A DNA stretch of 41,290 bases from Euryarchaeota archaeon ADurb.BinA087. Lineage in GTDB: Archaea; Halobacteriota; Methanomicrobia; Methanomicrobiales; Methanospirillaceae. The notes beneath the pieces are model-generated. The model had not been told where the DNA came from. It did not search any database and saw only the letters and a program-made list of their open reading frames with translations. Position 1 is the stretch's first letter, and each line of letters begins with the position of its first letter. Position numbers and translations under genes: made by a program. Shown here piece after piece: positions 16,089-24,783 of the stretch. Location of the stretch: NCBI GenBank assembly GCA_002068435.1, contig MVZQ01000003.1, positions 1 to 41,290 on the forward strand, given 5' to 3'.

Positions 16089-16552
16089 TGGATCCCTCCG
16101 CCGAGGGCATCCTTTTTGGCAGCAGGAGTGTTCATTTTGGTTCGTTTCTCCTCAAGAATACTGAGCGATTTGACAATTCCATCAATGATAGATTCAGGCC
16201 GGGCGGCACAGCCGGGGACATAGACATCGACAGGAATTATTTTGTCGATGCCTCCCGTGACATTGTAACATTCACGGAATACCCCGCCCGATGCTGCACA
16301 GATTCCCACCGCGACGACGACTTTGGGATCCGGCATCTGCTCATAGATATTTTTTACGACTTCTCTGTTCTGCTCGTTGATGCTCCCGGTAACCACGAAA
16401 ATGTCGGCATGCTTGGGATTGCCGGTGTTCACGATACCGAACCGCTCGACGTCATACATCGGGGTGAGGCAGGCAAGGACTTCGATATCGCAGCCATTGC
16501 AGCTTGATGCGTCGTAGTGAATGATCCAGGGGGAACGTTTCAGATAGGTCAT
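16085..16552 (-). CDS. echC: Ech hydrogenase small subunit (NuoB-like)
   Basis: Small subunit with the proximal [4Fe-4S] cluster that passes electrons to the NiFe site. The ligands are C18 and C21 (SSCNGC), C85 (GICAASGG) and C115 (VPGCAARPE), as in NuoB. The start was placed at ATG 16552 (MTYLKRSPWIIHYDASSC), giving an ATGA overlap with echB and a 155-residue protein; the longer frame to 16648 would add 32 residues with no family resemblance that lie inside echB. All six ech genes are on one transcript by spacing. Confidence 0.9.
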   Translation of the reverse strand: MTYLKRSPWIIHYDASSCNGCDIEVLACLTPMYDVERFGIVNTGNPKHADIFVVTGSINEQNREVVKNIYEQMPDPKVVVAVGICAASGGVFRECYNVTGGIDKIIPVDVYVPGCAARPESIIDGIVKSLSILEEKRTKMNTPAAKKDALGGGIQ

Positions 16553-17415
16553 GCCTGGAGCCCTCCAGAAAGGTAGTAAAGGACTGCGAGATTGATGAGC
16601 CCCAGCATACCGGCAATGATCCACGCACTTCTCAGGGTAAACTGCCATTTCACCCGACTGAAGGTGTTGTCAATCAGGATCTCCAACAGGTATGCGACAG
16701 CTATGGCAAGCAGGGCGATCGGAATACTGAACGCGAAGAACAGGAAGATAAACCCGAGCAAAAATACATATTCATACCAGTGGGCTATCTCAATTTTTCC
16801 GAGATTTGGACCGGTGAACTCGGTCGTCACTCCTTTGACAATCTCCTGGTGAGCATGATGGGAGGTGGAGAGATCGAAGGGAGATTTTCGAAGTTTGATC
16901 GTCAGGACCATCAAAAATCCGATAAAGACACCAGGCAGGTAGAGGACAATCGGGATGGAAGAGACTACAATATCACTCACAAAAAAGCTTGCCGTCACCA
17001 TATACATCCCAACAGCCGAAAGGATGATCATTGGTTCATAGGCTATGATCTGGATCAGTTCACGCTCGGCTCCGATGAAACTGTAGGGGGAACTAGAAGC
17101 ATAGGCCCCCAGTACCAGGAAAATATGGGACAGGGTGAAGGCAAATATGACAAGGAGCAGATCCCCACCTGCAAAGAACAGCGCTCCCGCAACGAGCATA
17201 AAGACGAGGTAACAGAGCGCATACAGATCCTGGCTCCTCGTGACAACGAGGTTCTCCTTCTCAAAAAGTTTCCCAACATCATAAAACGGCTGAAGCAGCG
17301 GGGGTCCTACCCGCCCCTGCATGCGTGCGGTGATCTTCCTGTCAATACCTGCCACTAACCCCCCGGCAATGGGAGCGAGCAGGATATATATCAGGCCATA
17401 AACAGGAGACATCAT
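16549..17415 (-). CDS. echB: Ech hydrogenase membrane subunit B (NuoH-like)
   Basis: 288-residue membrane protein with about eight helices. NuoH-family segments are visible: GRVGPPLLQPFYDVGKLFEKE near 34-55, the charged ERELIQIIAYEP loop at about 117-128, and SPFDLSTSHHAHQEIVKG at about 177-194, the region that contacts the hydrophilic arm. These conserved acidic residues are thought to form part of the ion pathway. Starts in an ATGA overlap with the echA stop and overlaps echC at its end. Confidence 0.92.
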   Translation of the reverse strand: MMSPVYGLIYILLAPIAGGLVAGIDRKITARMQGRVGPPLLQPFYDVGKLFEKENLVVTRSQDLYALCYLVFMLVAGALFFAGGDLLLVIFAFTLSHIFLVLGAYASSSPYSFIGAERELIQIIAYEPMIILSAVGMYMVTASFFVSDIVVSSIPIVLYLPGVFIGFLMVLTIKLRKSPFDLSTSHHAHQEIVKGVTTEFTGPNLGKIEIAHWYEYVFLLGFIFLFFAFSIPIALLAIAVAYLLEILIDNTFSRVKWQFTLRSAWIIAGMLGLINLAVLYYLSGGLQA

Positions 17416-19316
17416 AGTATCATCCCCACCAGGACGATCATTGCCAGCAGGATAAGCCCGAACCCAAGTGCAGTTCCGGCCATCAGAAGGCGGTTCTCCC
17501 CGAAGAGATCGTTCAGGTAGTAGTTGGACAGGGTGACATCCCTCGTCACTCCCATGGATCCGAGAAACTTCATATCACTACTAGCGGGACGGCCCCCCAT
17601 GTAAGGGGGTACTTTTCTGGCTCCGTTCCGGGGAAGCAACATTGAAAATGGCATAATCATCAGGAGAAAGAGCATCATTGCCATGATGATGATATTGTCC
17701 TGCGAGAGTCGGGCGGTCTGACCATATACCGAGAGAACGAATGGTTCAATCAGGGATGATGATATCAGTGGGAAGATCAGGCAGATCAGAACAGTGAGTC
17801 CTGCCAGGATATAGAGCACTCCCTTCTTTTCACTTTTCAGGGAGTCCTCCTCTCTCGACACATGGGGGTCGACAGATATGATCTTTCCCATCCATTTAGA
17901 CCAGAAAAATACCGTTATTGATCCGCCGAAAGCAAGGATTGCCACGAAGATCAGGCCAAATTGTGCTTCGATGAATGCCTCGATCGCCACCCACTTTGAG
18001 ATCAGCATTCCGAACGGAGCAAGGAACATCCCCGCGATCCCGACCAGCATCATCACAGCAACTTTCGGCATCCGGACGATAAGCCCGGACATGTCCTCGA
18101 TATTCCTGCTCCCGATCTGATGTTCCACTGTTCCAACGCAGAGGAAGAGGAGTGACTTTGCTATGGCATGGAAGATGATGAGGAGAATTGCAGCCCAGAC
18201 CAGTTTATAGGTCCCGACTCCGGCACATGCAACAATCAAGCCGAGATTTGCTATGGTCGAGTAGGCAAGCACCTTCTTTGCATTACTCTGCGAGATGGCA
18301 ATCGCTGAACCAAGCAGGAAGGTAAAACCCCCTACAAGTCCGATGATCAGTCCTTCTGTGGTCCCCGAGAGGACGGGAGCAAACCGTACGATGATATAGA
18401 CTCCGGCTTTGACCATGGTGCTGGAATGAAGGAGGGCAGAGACCGGGGTAGGTGCAACCATTGCCCCGACAAGCCACGATGAGAAGGGCATGAGGGCAGC
18501 CTTGGTAATTCCTGCAAAACTGAGGAGGACGGCGGGAACTAGAGCGAACGCCTGGCCGGAGCTCAGCAGCTGTTCGATGCCGAGAAGGCTCCCGGTTGGA
18601 TCGGCAATGAGGAGATAGATGATAGCTCCGGCAAATGCGATTCCGCCAAGAAGGTTCATTTCCAGGGCAAGGAATGCATTGTTGGTAGATTCCGATGTCT
18701 TAGCGTACCCTATCAGGATGAAGGATGCCAGAGTGGTGATCTCCCAGAAGAAATAGACCCAGAGAAGGTTATTGGAGAAGATGAGACCGAACATTGCAGC
18801 AAGAAACACAAACACCATGAAGAAAAAGATATTCCGGCGATCCTGTATCTCGGGATGCTGTGTATGGTACGTCTCCATATAGGCAAGAGCATATACGCAG
18901 ATGAGCGTACCGATAATGCCTACAATCGCGGCCATAATAAGCGAGAACTGGTCAATGAAAAGATTGTAGACCTGTTGCACGTCCTTTGCAAGCCAGCCTT
19001 CTATCCCAATAAACATGAGGGTCTGGATTGTAATGAGGATAACGGCGAGGTATTTTCTCTGCTTTATGCCCAGATACAAAATGAATCCCGCAATGAGCAA
19101 GGAGATAACAGACATGATCTCTGCTGCCGCATCAAACGGCACAGTGAATAGCACCAGTCCTGAGCTGAAATAGGTGATAAGCAGGATGATGGTTGCGAGT
19201 CCAATAAGTCCGGCTGCAATTTTTACCACTGCATTCTGGACCTGCCCGTTTTTTAATGCAAGCAGGAGAAATGCGACAATGGCCGGGAACAGAATGAGGA
19301 AAGCCAGTTCTATCAT
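17412..19316 (-). CDS. echA: Ech hydrogenase antiporter-like membrane subunit A (NuoL/MrpA-like)
   Basis: 634-residue integral membrane protein with about 15-17 helices, homologous to NuoL and MrpA and expected to carry out ion translocation. The family core includes FFWEITTLASFILIGYAK near 190, the discontinuous-helix region SSWLVGAMVAPTPVSALLHSS then TMVKAGVYIIVR (about 280-312, with the key lysine and histidine), and a long C-terminal part. First gene of echABCDEF; TATA-like GGATTTATACTG precedes it by about 90 bases. Whether H+ or Na+ is moved cannot be read from the sequence. Confidence 0.92.
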   Translation of the reverse strand: MIELAFLILFPAIVAFLLLALKNGQVQNAVVKIAAGLIGLATIILLITYFSSGLVLFTVPFDAAAEIMSVISLLIAGFILYLGIKQRKYLAVILITIQTLMFIGIEGWLAKDVQQVYNLFIDQFSLIMAAIVGIIGTLICVYALAYMETYHTQHPEIQDRRNIFFFMVFVFLAAMFGLIFSNNLLWVYFFWEITTLASFILIGYAKTSESTNNAFLALEMNLLGGIAFAGAIIYLLIADPTGSLLGIEQLLSSGQAFALVPAVLLSFAGITKAALMPFSSWLVGAMVAPTPVSALLHSSTMVKAGVYIIVRFAPVLSGTTEGLIIGLVGGFTFLLGSAIAISQSNAKKVLAYSTIANLGLIVACAGVGTYKLVWAAILLIIFHAIAKSLLFLCVGTVEHQIGSRNIEDMSGLIVRMPKVAVMMLVGIAGMFLAPFGMLISKWVAIEAFIEAQFGLIFVAILAFGGSITVFFWSKWMGKIISVDPHVSREEDSLKSEKKGVLYILAGLTVLICLIFPLISSSLIEPFVLSVYGQTARLSQDNIIIMAMMLFLLMIMPFSMLLPRNGARKVPPYMGGRPASSDMKFLGSMGVTRDVTLSNYYLNDLFGENRLLMAGTALGFGLILLAMIVLVGMIL

Positions 19317-19404
19317 CGTAAAACCATCTATTCCATCAGATTTGAAATTCTTACATCATTAATCATTCTAAACTAACAAATGAGTTCCTTTTTCTGATTT
19401 GGCA

Positions 19405-19413
19405 GTATAAATC
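19405..19413 (-). promoter_or_regulatory. Candidate TATA box of the ech operon
   Basis: On the minus strand GGATTTATACTGCC gives a TATA box with a purine-rich upstream element (AAGG). The predicted transcription start is near 19380, 65 bases before the echA ATG. Confidence 0.45.
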
Positions 19414-19426
19414 CTTAAATGGTTCA

Positions 19427-19454
19427 GTCGGGAACTTCCGGGGCTCCTCCCGAC
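19427..19454. promoter_or_regulatory. Inverted repeat between divergent promoters (candidate operator)
   Basis: A perfect 7-base inverted repeat, GTCGGGA at 19427-19433 and TCCCGAC at 19448-19454, separated by 14 bases. It is centred between the minus-strand TATA of echA (19405-19413) and the plus-strand TATA of the 109-residue protein gene (19461-19468). A dimeric regulator bound here could control both directions. Alternatively it may only be a chance hairpin. Confidence 0.45.
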
Positions 19455-19460
19455 GCACTT

Positions 19461-19468
19461 TTTTATAC
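19461..19468 (+). promoter_or_regulatory. Candidate TATA box of the first 109-residue protein gene
   Basis: CTTTTTTATACTGG lies about 50 bases before the ATG at 19513, giving a predicted start near 19489; GGGAGGG at about 19498-19504 is a strong ribosome site. Confidence 0.5.
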
Positions 19469-19512
19469 TGGAACAGACAATTCAGCCTTATCCGAGAGGG
19501 AGGGACTGGACC

Positions 19513-19842
19513 ATGCCCGAAGTATCAAAAACCGAGATAGGACGACGTTTCTTCAAGATGCAGAAAGAGAAGGAGGTTGAAAAAGCCATCGAGAAGATCA
19601 GGCAGGCACAGGGATCCGAATGGGGTCTTTATACCCAAAGCGATATAGAAGCACTCAAGCAGGTTCTAGGAAATGTATGGACATTCATGGATCGGGATAC
19701 CTGGGAACAGATCTCCTTTACCCGGCTTTCCGGTATCGAATTGCGTGAACTTATCCGCTTTGGAAGGGATAGCCAGGATAATATCATCAGCGGCAAGTCT
19801 TCTGCGGAACAAAGTATGCCGATCCTGGTAAAAAAGGGATAA
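19513..19842 (+). CDS. Small charged protein, paralogue 1 (unknown function)
   Basis: 109 residues, not recognised as a named family. No signal peptide, membrane helix or cysteine motif. Predicted mainly helical: a charged N-terminal helix (IGRRFFKMQKEKEVEKAIEKIRQ), a central YTQSDIEALKQVLGNVW, then MDRDTWEQISFTRL. It is clearly related over almost its whole length to the gene at 20342 (shared GRR.F, K.E..VE.A..KIRQ, W.LY..SDI..LK..LG..W..MDR..W, F.RL). The gene faces away from echA and shares its promoter region with it, suggesting a role tied to Ech or redox state, which is inference only. Good ribosome site and TATA box support expression. Confidence 0.75.
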   Translation: MPEVSKTEIGRRFFKMQKEKEVEKAIEKIRQAQGSEWGLYTQSDIEALKQVLGNVWTFMDRDTWEQISFTRLSGIELRELIRFGRDSQDNIISGKSSAEQSMPILVKKG

Positions 19843-19859
19843 TAAATCTTTTTTATATT

Positions 19860-19926
19860 AAAATGCCTCCGGCATTTTCATCTCGTATGCATGTGTCCTT
19901 CGAAGGAATCATGTAGTTTTTTTTGA
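19860..19926 (+). terminator. Double hairpin and T8 run after paralogue 1
   Basis: AAAATGCC-TCC-GGCATTTT (19860-19878) is a perfect 8-base stem with a 3-base loop. It is followed by the 12-base palindrome TCCTTCGAAGGA (19896-19907) and then T8 at 19919-19926. The arrangement starts 18 bases after the stop at 19842 and most likely ends that transcript. Confidence 0.65.
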
Positions 19927-20044
19927 GTACACAGCTAGGTTTGCATTTCCGAATGCATGGCATATACATATATTCCAATTTGTTTTTATCATTTTAGTTA
20001 ATTGGAGTTGAGGAACAACATACATAAAAAAGGAGTATCCTGAC

Positions 20045-20179
20045 ATGAGGGCATACAGAGAGTTAACAATGATGATACAGACAATGAGATCAGGAAAGTC
20101 AAGCTTGGATAAAAGTACGGAACATCTTATGTGTATTTACGACCGGATTGCCAGAAAAGGCAACAGAGGGAATCTTTAA
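20045..20179 (+). CDS. Possible small basic protein of 44 residues (unknown)
   Basis: ATG at 20045 to TAA at 20177-20179 in the 500-base gap between the two 109-residue genes. The peptide begins MRAYRELTMMIQTMRSGKSS and ends IYDRIARKGNRGNL; it is basic and probably helical. AGGAG at 20031-20035 sits nine bases before the ATG, and AT-rich TATA-like sequence lies further upstream. The rest of the gap (19927-20044 and 20180-20341) is AT-rich with no other convincing frame. Shortness and lack of a recognised homologue keep confidence low. Confidence 0.4.
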   Translation: MRAYRELTMMIQTMRSGKSSLDKSTEHLMCIYDRIARKGNRGNL

Positions 20180-20341
20180 TCATTTCTAGTTTAAGGAACT
20201 TTGCACATTTTACGACCCTTGCGGTTATTCTCGATAGATTATTCCTTATAATTAAGATCAGTATCATGCATATGGAACCGAATACTGACTATCACAAAAA
20301 AATTTAAGTTCTTCCGACACCTGTAGGGTAAGTGGATTTCT

Positions 20342-20671
20342 ATGCCTGATGTGACTGATGATGAGAGGGGGCGAAGGGTTTTCCAGATTCACAAGGAGAT
20401 GGCCGTCGAGACAGCGATGGATAAAATAAGACAGTCGATCGGGCAAGATTGGAAACTCTATTCCGTTTCGGACATTGATATGCTGAAGTATATGCTTGGT
20501 GAAACATGGATCTCTATGGATCGCAGGAGCTGGGGGCGTTGCACTTTCTCCAGGCTCGGCCGGGAGGATATCGATGCCATCATCAAAATAGGAAAAGAGG
20601 TCAAAGGCAAGAAGCGGATGGAAGAGACTGCCGTGAACGAAACAAGAACGATATTAACAAGAATTTTATAA
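20342..20671 (+). CDS. Small charged protein, paralogue 2 (unknown function)
   Basis: 109 residues, same length as the gene at 19513 and aligned to it without gaps at roughly forty identical positions; the most conserved block is KIRQ...W.LY..SDI..LK..LG..W..MDR..W. The C-terminal 25 residues differ (basic KGKKRMEE here). No named domain recognised. An AT-rich element, AAAAAAATTTAAG near 20296-20308, could be its TATA box, about 35-45 bases before the ATG. The stop at 20669-20671 is only three bases from the converging atpD stop, so there is no room for separate terminators and transcripts must run into each other. Confidence 0.75.
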   Translation: MPDVTDDERGRRVFQIHKEMAVETAMDKIRQSIGQDWKLYSVSDIDMLKYMLGETWISMDRRSWGRCTFSRLGREDIDAIIKIGKEVKGKKRMEETAVNETRTILTRIL

Positions 20672-20674
20672 TTT

Positions 20675-21322
20675 TCAGGCCGCTTTCACGACTTTCTTTT
20701 TCCGTTCGATAATCTTCTTCACTTTTTTAAGCCTGTATAAATCCTCCCGATCCCGCTCATCAATGGTGATCTCAATATATTTTGCCTGTCGTTTCAGCTC
20801 CGGGATGAGGACTTGTTCAAGCGCATTCACCCTTCGCCGGGTCATCTGGATCTCACTCCCAAGTCTCCGGAGTGAGGTCTCAGTTTCAGCAAGGGTTATG
20901 ATGAGATCCAGCTCTGCCTCGAATTTCTCTGCAGCTTCGTCAATCCGACCACTCACTCCAAGAATACTGTAACCGCGATCCAGGAGACTTTTTACAAATC
21001 GTTTCTTCTCGATGATAGGGACAGGAACCCCCATCACATTTTTTCCCTTGATGTCAAGAGTGATCCCCCGCCTGGTAGCAAACGAGGCAGATTTAAGGGT
21101 TACGGGATCGTCGATTGCCTGAGCAATGAGCAGGGAGTGCTGGGCAGCATCTGAGATCTTTTCCAGCTCGACCCGTGACTCGGATACAGATTCCATGACA
21201 TTGAAAAATTCCTGTATGAGTGCATCCATCTTCTCTCGAAGAAGATCACGGCCCTGCTCTGCCAGTTTGATCTGGGCATTCTTCTTTATGAGCTCCATCC
21301 GGGTGGGATTAATCTGTTCCAT
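20675..21322 (-). CDS. atpD: A1Ao ATP synthase subunit D
   Basis: Central-stalk subunit that rotates inside the A3B3 head. 215 residues; N- and C-terminal long helices form the coiled-coil (MELIKKNAQIKLAEQGRDLLREKMDALIQEF at the start, RRRVNALEQVLIPELKRQAKYIEITIDERDREDLYRLKKVK near the end), a family hallmark. Last gene of the operon, two bases after atpB, with AAAGGGA as ribosome site. Family length is about 200-215. Confidence 0.92.
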   Translation of the reverse strand: MEQINPTRMELIKKNAQIKLAEQGRDLLREKMDALIQEFFNVMESVSESRVELEKISDAAQHSLLIAQAIDDPVTLKSASFATRRGITLDIKGKNVMGVPVPIIEKKRFVKSLLDRGYSILGVSGRIDEAAEKFEAELDLIITLAETETSLRRLGSEIQMTRRRVNALEQVLIPELKRQAKYIEITIDERDREDLYRLKKVKKIIERKKKVVKAA

Positions 21323-21324
21323 GT

Positions 21325-22722
21325 CTATCCCTTTTTAGAGGCTGGATGATATTTCTGGATGAATTCACGTTTGATGCGTTTCAATTCCTCTTCAGGGAGA
21401 AGAGTAAACAGCTGCCATCCGATCTCAAGGGTTCGTTCGATACTCCGGTTCTCATCGCCCTGGGTAATGAACTGGCGCTCGAATTCATCGGCAAATTTCA
21501 GGTATCTTTTGTCAAGGTCGGTAAGTGCCTCTTCTCCGACAATTGCGACCAGGCGCCTCAGATCCCTCCCATAAGCATAGGAGGCATAGAGCTGGTCAGC
21601 TACGTTCCGATGGTCCTCCCGGGTTTTTCCCGGTCCGATTCCGAGGTTCATAAGACGTGAAAGGCACGGTAGGGTGTCGACCGGGGGATCAGCGCCCCTG
21701 CGGAACAGGTCACGCGAGAGAACGATCTGTCCTTCGGTGATGTATCCGGTAAGATCTGGTACGGGATGCGTGATATCATCATCAGGCATGGTGAGAATCG
21801 GGATTTGAGTGATGGATCCTTTTTTGCCCTTCACCCTTCCGGCACGTTCGTAGATGGATGCAAGATCGGTATACATGTAACCAGGATATCCTCTCCGGCC
21901 TGGCACCTCCTCCCGCGCTGTCGAGATTTCGCGCAATGCTTCACAATAATTGATCATGTCGGTCAAAATAACAAGGACATGAAGATCATGCTCATAAGCC
22001 AGGAATTCTGCAGCGGTGAGTGCACACCGAGGAGTCGCAATCCTCTCGATGGTCGGGTCATCGGCAAGGTTCATGAAAAATACAACCCTTTCAAGTGCCC
22101 CGGTCTTCTCAAAATCCCTCATGAAGAATGAAGCTTCCTTGTAGGTAATTCCCATTGCAACGAATATCACTGCAAACTTCTCTTCCTCCCCAAGAACCTT
22201 TGCCTGTCTTGCGATCTGGGCAGCAAGCTTGTTTGCAGGGAGACCTGCGCCAGAGAAGATAGGCAGTTTCTGGCCTCGGACAAGGGTATTCAGACCATCA
22301 ATGGTTGACATCCCGGTCTGGATGAAATCAGCAGGCTTGTCGCGGGCTGACGGATTGATAGGCATTCCATTGATGTCGAGGTTTGCCTCTTCAATGATCT
22401 CGGGTCCTCCGTCACGCGGTTTTCCCACACCATTGAATATCCTCCCAAGCATCTCTATGGATACCTTGACTTTCGGAGGCTCCCCAGTAAAGCGGACTCG
22501 TGTATCTTTGTTATCGATCCCGCTCGTGCCTTCATATACTTGGGTTACTGCGATATCTTTCGAAATATCCAGCACCTGCCCGGTTCGTTCTTCTCCGGTG
22601 GGAAGGATGATCCGCACAATTTCACCATATGAGACACCTTTGACGTTCTGGATAAATATCAACGGGCCTGAAACATAGCTGATTGCTCTGGCCTCTTTGG
22701 TAAAGAGTGGGACTCTGTTCAT
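21325..22722 (-). CDS. atpB: A1Ao ATP synthase subunit B (non-catalytic)
   Basis: 465-residue regulatory nucleotide-binding subunit alternating with A in the head. Conserved parts: [20 protein letters not shown] (degenerate P-loop of B subunits, about 153-172), [14 protein letters not shown] before it, [32 protein letters not shown] (about 265-296) and [15 protein letters not shown]. Length matches the family. Starts in an ATGA overlap with atpA. Confidence 0.95.
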   Translation of the reverse strand: MNRVPLFTKEARAISYVSGPLIFIQNVKGVSYGEIVRIILPTGEERTGQVLDISKDIAVTQVYEGTSGIDNKDTRVRFTGEPPKVKVSIEMLGRIFNGVGKPRDGGPEIIEEANLDINGMPINPSARDKPADFIQTGMSTIDGLNTLVRGQKLPIFSGAGLPANKLAAQIARQAKVLGEEEKFAVIFVAMGITYKEASFFMRDFEKTGALERVVFFMNLADDPTIERIATPRCALTAAEFLAYEHDLHVLVILTDMINYCEALREISTAREEVPGRRGYPGYMYTDLASIYERAGRVKGKKGSITQIPILTMPDDDITHPVPDLTGYITEGQIVLSRDLFRRGADPPVDTLPCLSRLMNLGIGPGKTREDHRNVADQLYASYAYGRDLRRLVAIVGEEALTDLDKRYLKFADEFERQFITQGDENRSIERTLEIGWQLFTLLPEEELKRIKREFIQKYHPASKKG

Positions 22723-24458
22723 CGCTCTGCCTCCAGCTTACCAATAGCTCCGTCAAACTGGGTGATCAGATCCTTGATTTTGTCGATATCGGTGAGCTCC
22801 TTCATCCGTCCGATCTCGGTTTTCACGGGAAGTTTAAGGAGTTTGGCAAGGGGGACACCTTTCCCCATCGCGAGGTCCAGCCGGTCATAGAAGGAGAGAA
22901 TCACCCGGAGCATCCAGTATTGTTTTTCGAGAGAGCAGAAGGAATCGACTTCGTGATAAGCACTCTGCTGGAGGAAGTCTTCGCGAATCATACGGGTAAT
23001 CTCAAGAATTGCCTTTTCACTTTCGGGGAGGGCATCCGGACCGACAAGTTGCACAATCTCCTGCAGTTCAACCTCTTTCTGGAGAAGGTACATTGCACGT
23101 GCTCTGAGATCTTTCCAGTCAGAAAAACCGCTTGTCGCAAACCATTCCTTTATCTGGTCCAGATAGAGGGAATAGCTTTTAATCCAGTTCACAGAGGGGA
23201 AGTGCCTGCGGTATGCAAGGTTCGTATCGAGAGCCCAGAAGGTTCCTGCGATACGCAGGGTGTTCTGGGTGATCGGCTCCGAGAAATCTCCCCCCGGAGG
23301 TGAGACTGCACCAACCACTGTAACCGATCCCTTTCGCTCATCCGAACCGAGGCAGACCACGCGTCCTGCCCTCTCGTAGAATGCTGCAAGACGTGTTGCC
23401 AGGTATGCTGGATATCCTTCTTCACCCGGCATCTCTTCGAGCCGGCCCGAAACCTCACGCAATGCCTCGCCCCACCGTGAAGTAGAGTCGGCCATAAGTG
23501 CGACATCGTACCCCATGTCACGGTAGTATTCGGCAAGGGTAATCCCGGTATAGATGGAGGCTTCACGTGCAGCAACCGGCATATTGGAGGTGTTAGCGAT
23601 CAGAATTGTCCGCTGTATCAGGGGGCGTTTTGTTCTCGGATCGAGGAGCTCCGGGAATTCAGTGAGTACATCGGTCATCTCGTTGCCCCGCTCTCCGCAT
23701 CCGATATAAACAACAATCTGGGTATCGGACCATTTGGCAAGCGTTTGCTCTGCAACAGTTTTTCCAGTGCCGAATCCGCCAGGAATCATCGCTGTCCCAC
23801 CCTTTGTTACAGGGAAAAGTGTGTCAAATACCCTCTGACCGGTAACAAGTAGCGTATCAGGATCCATCTTCCTCTGGTAGGGTCTCCCCTTTCGCACCGG
23901 CCAGGTCTGGAGCATCGGTATCTGAACACTGTTATCGAGAGTACAGACTGGTTCATCAATTGTGAAATTGCCACTGAAAATATCTTCAACGGTAGCGGAC
24001 ACAAAGGGCGGTATCATGATCCGGTGTTCGAGATGGTATTCTGTAACTGTTCCAATAACGTCACCTCCGGATACATGGTCACCCTTCTTCACCTGTGGTT
24101 TAAACTCCCACTTCGTTTCGTGAGAGAGTCCTGGCAGGGTTACACCCCTCGAGATAAAACTTCCGCTCTTCTCTGCAAGAAGGGGGAGTGGTCGTTGAAT
24201 ACCGTCATAGATAGAGGAGAGAAGACCCGGTCCAAGCTCGACCGAGAGTGGCAGCCCGGTATTGGTGACCTTCTCGCCTACCTGCAAGCCGGATGTATCT
24301 TCGTAAACCTGGATGACAGCCTGATCACCATCAAGCCGTATGATCTCGCCATTCAGTTTTTGCTCCCCAACCTTCACTATATCATACATCCGGGATCCCC
24401 GCATCCCTTCAGAGAGGACAACAGGACCCGAAATTCTGGATATACCACCAATAATCAT
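22719..24458 (-). CDS. atpA: A1Ao ATP synthase subunit A (catalytic)
   Basis: 579-residue catalytic subunit with the archaeal non-homologous insert at about 115-190. The nucleotide site reads [11 protein letters not shown] at 225-235, so the usual GPFGSGKT loop is changed at two positions (P to G at 228, S to T at 231). The remaining catalytic features are normal: GCGERGNEM (253-261, catalytic Glu), [24 protein letters not shown] (321-329) and [12 protein letters not shown]. Ribosome site AGGAAGTGA precedes the ATG. The subunit should be active; the loop change may tune nucleotide binding. Confidence 0.95.
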   Translation of the reverse strand: MIIGGISRISGPVVLSEGMRGSRMYDIVKVGEQKLNGEIIRLDGDQAVIQVYEDTSGLQVGEKVTNTGLPLSVELGPGLLSSIYDGIQRPLPLLAEKSGSFISRGVTLPGLSHETKWEFKPQVKKGDHVSGGDVIGTVTEYHLEHRIMIPPFVSATVEDIFSGNFTIDEPVCTLDNSVQIPMLQTWPVRKGRPYQRKMDPDTLLVTGQRVFDTLFPVTKGGTAMIPGGFGTGKTVAEQTLAKWSDTQIVVYIGCGERGNEMTDVLTEFPELLDPRTKRPLIQRTILIANTSNMPVAAREASIYTGITLAEYYRDMGYDVALMADSTSRWGEALREVSGRLEEMPGEEGYPAYLATRLAAFYERAGRVVCLGSDERKGSVTVVGAVSPPGGDFSEPITQNTLRIAGTFWALDTNLAYRRHFPSVNWIKSYSLYLDQIKEWFATSGFSDWKDLRARAMYLLQKEVELQEIVQLVGPDALPESEKAILEITRMIREDFLQQSAYHEVDSFCSLEKQYWMLRVILSFYDRLDLAMGKGVPLAKLLKLPVKTEIGRMKELTDIDKIKDLITQFDGAIGKLEAER

Positions 24459-24462
24459 ACAG

Positions 24463-24783
24463 TCACTTCCTCAGCACGATATTGTACCCGATTGCTCTTC
24501 TCAGCAGCCCCTCGATGTAACTGGTCCGGTCGAGTCTCCTTGCTCTGGAAGGGATTGGGATGATGATGGGCCGGTAGGATTTCTCGATCTTCTCCATCAT
24601 CTTCTCGTCCAGTGACATCATGTAATCCTCATTGATCGCTATAATCCCTGTATCGTCTTTCAGGAGGAGAGAAGGGAGCAACGCACGAACCTCCTCGGAA
24701 TTCTGGATCTCCATCACATCGATGCCGGCAAGCCGGAATCCGGGAGCAGTGTCAGGATCGGTTACCACAATGAACTTATACAC
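24463..24783 (-). CDS. atpF: A1Ao ATP synthase subunit F
   Basis: Small central-stalk subunit, 106 residues from GTG at 24783 ([23 protein letters not shown]). It shows the Rossmann-like F-subunit fold, with [13 protein letters not shown] in the middle and [16 protein letters not shown] at the end. The start was chosen because the longer frame to 24900 would add 39 residues that lie inside atpC and look unlike the family. GTG overlaps the atpC stop by eight bases. Confidence 0.9.
   Translation of the reverse strand: MYKFIVVTDPDTAPGFRLAGIDVMEIQNSEEVRALLPSLLLKDDTGIIAINEDYMMSLDEKMMEKIEKSYRPIIIPIPSRARRLDRTSYIEGLLRRAIGYNIVLRK

Noticed and set aside
16553-16648. Extended N-terminus for EchC
   Set aside because: The 32 extra residues lie inside echB, do not resemble small subunits, and the ATGA overlap at 16552 is a better start.
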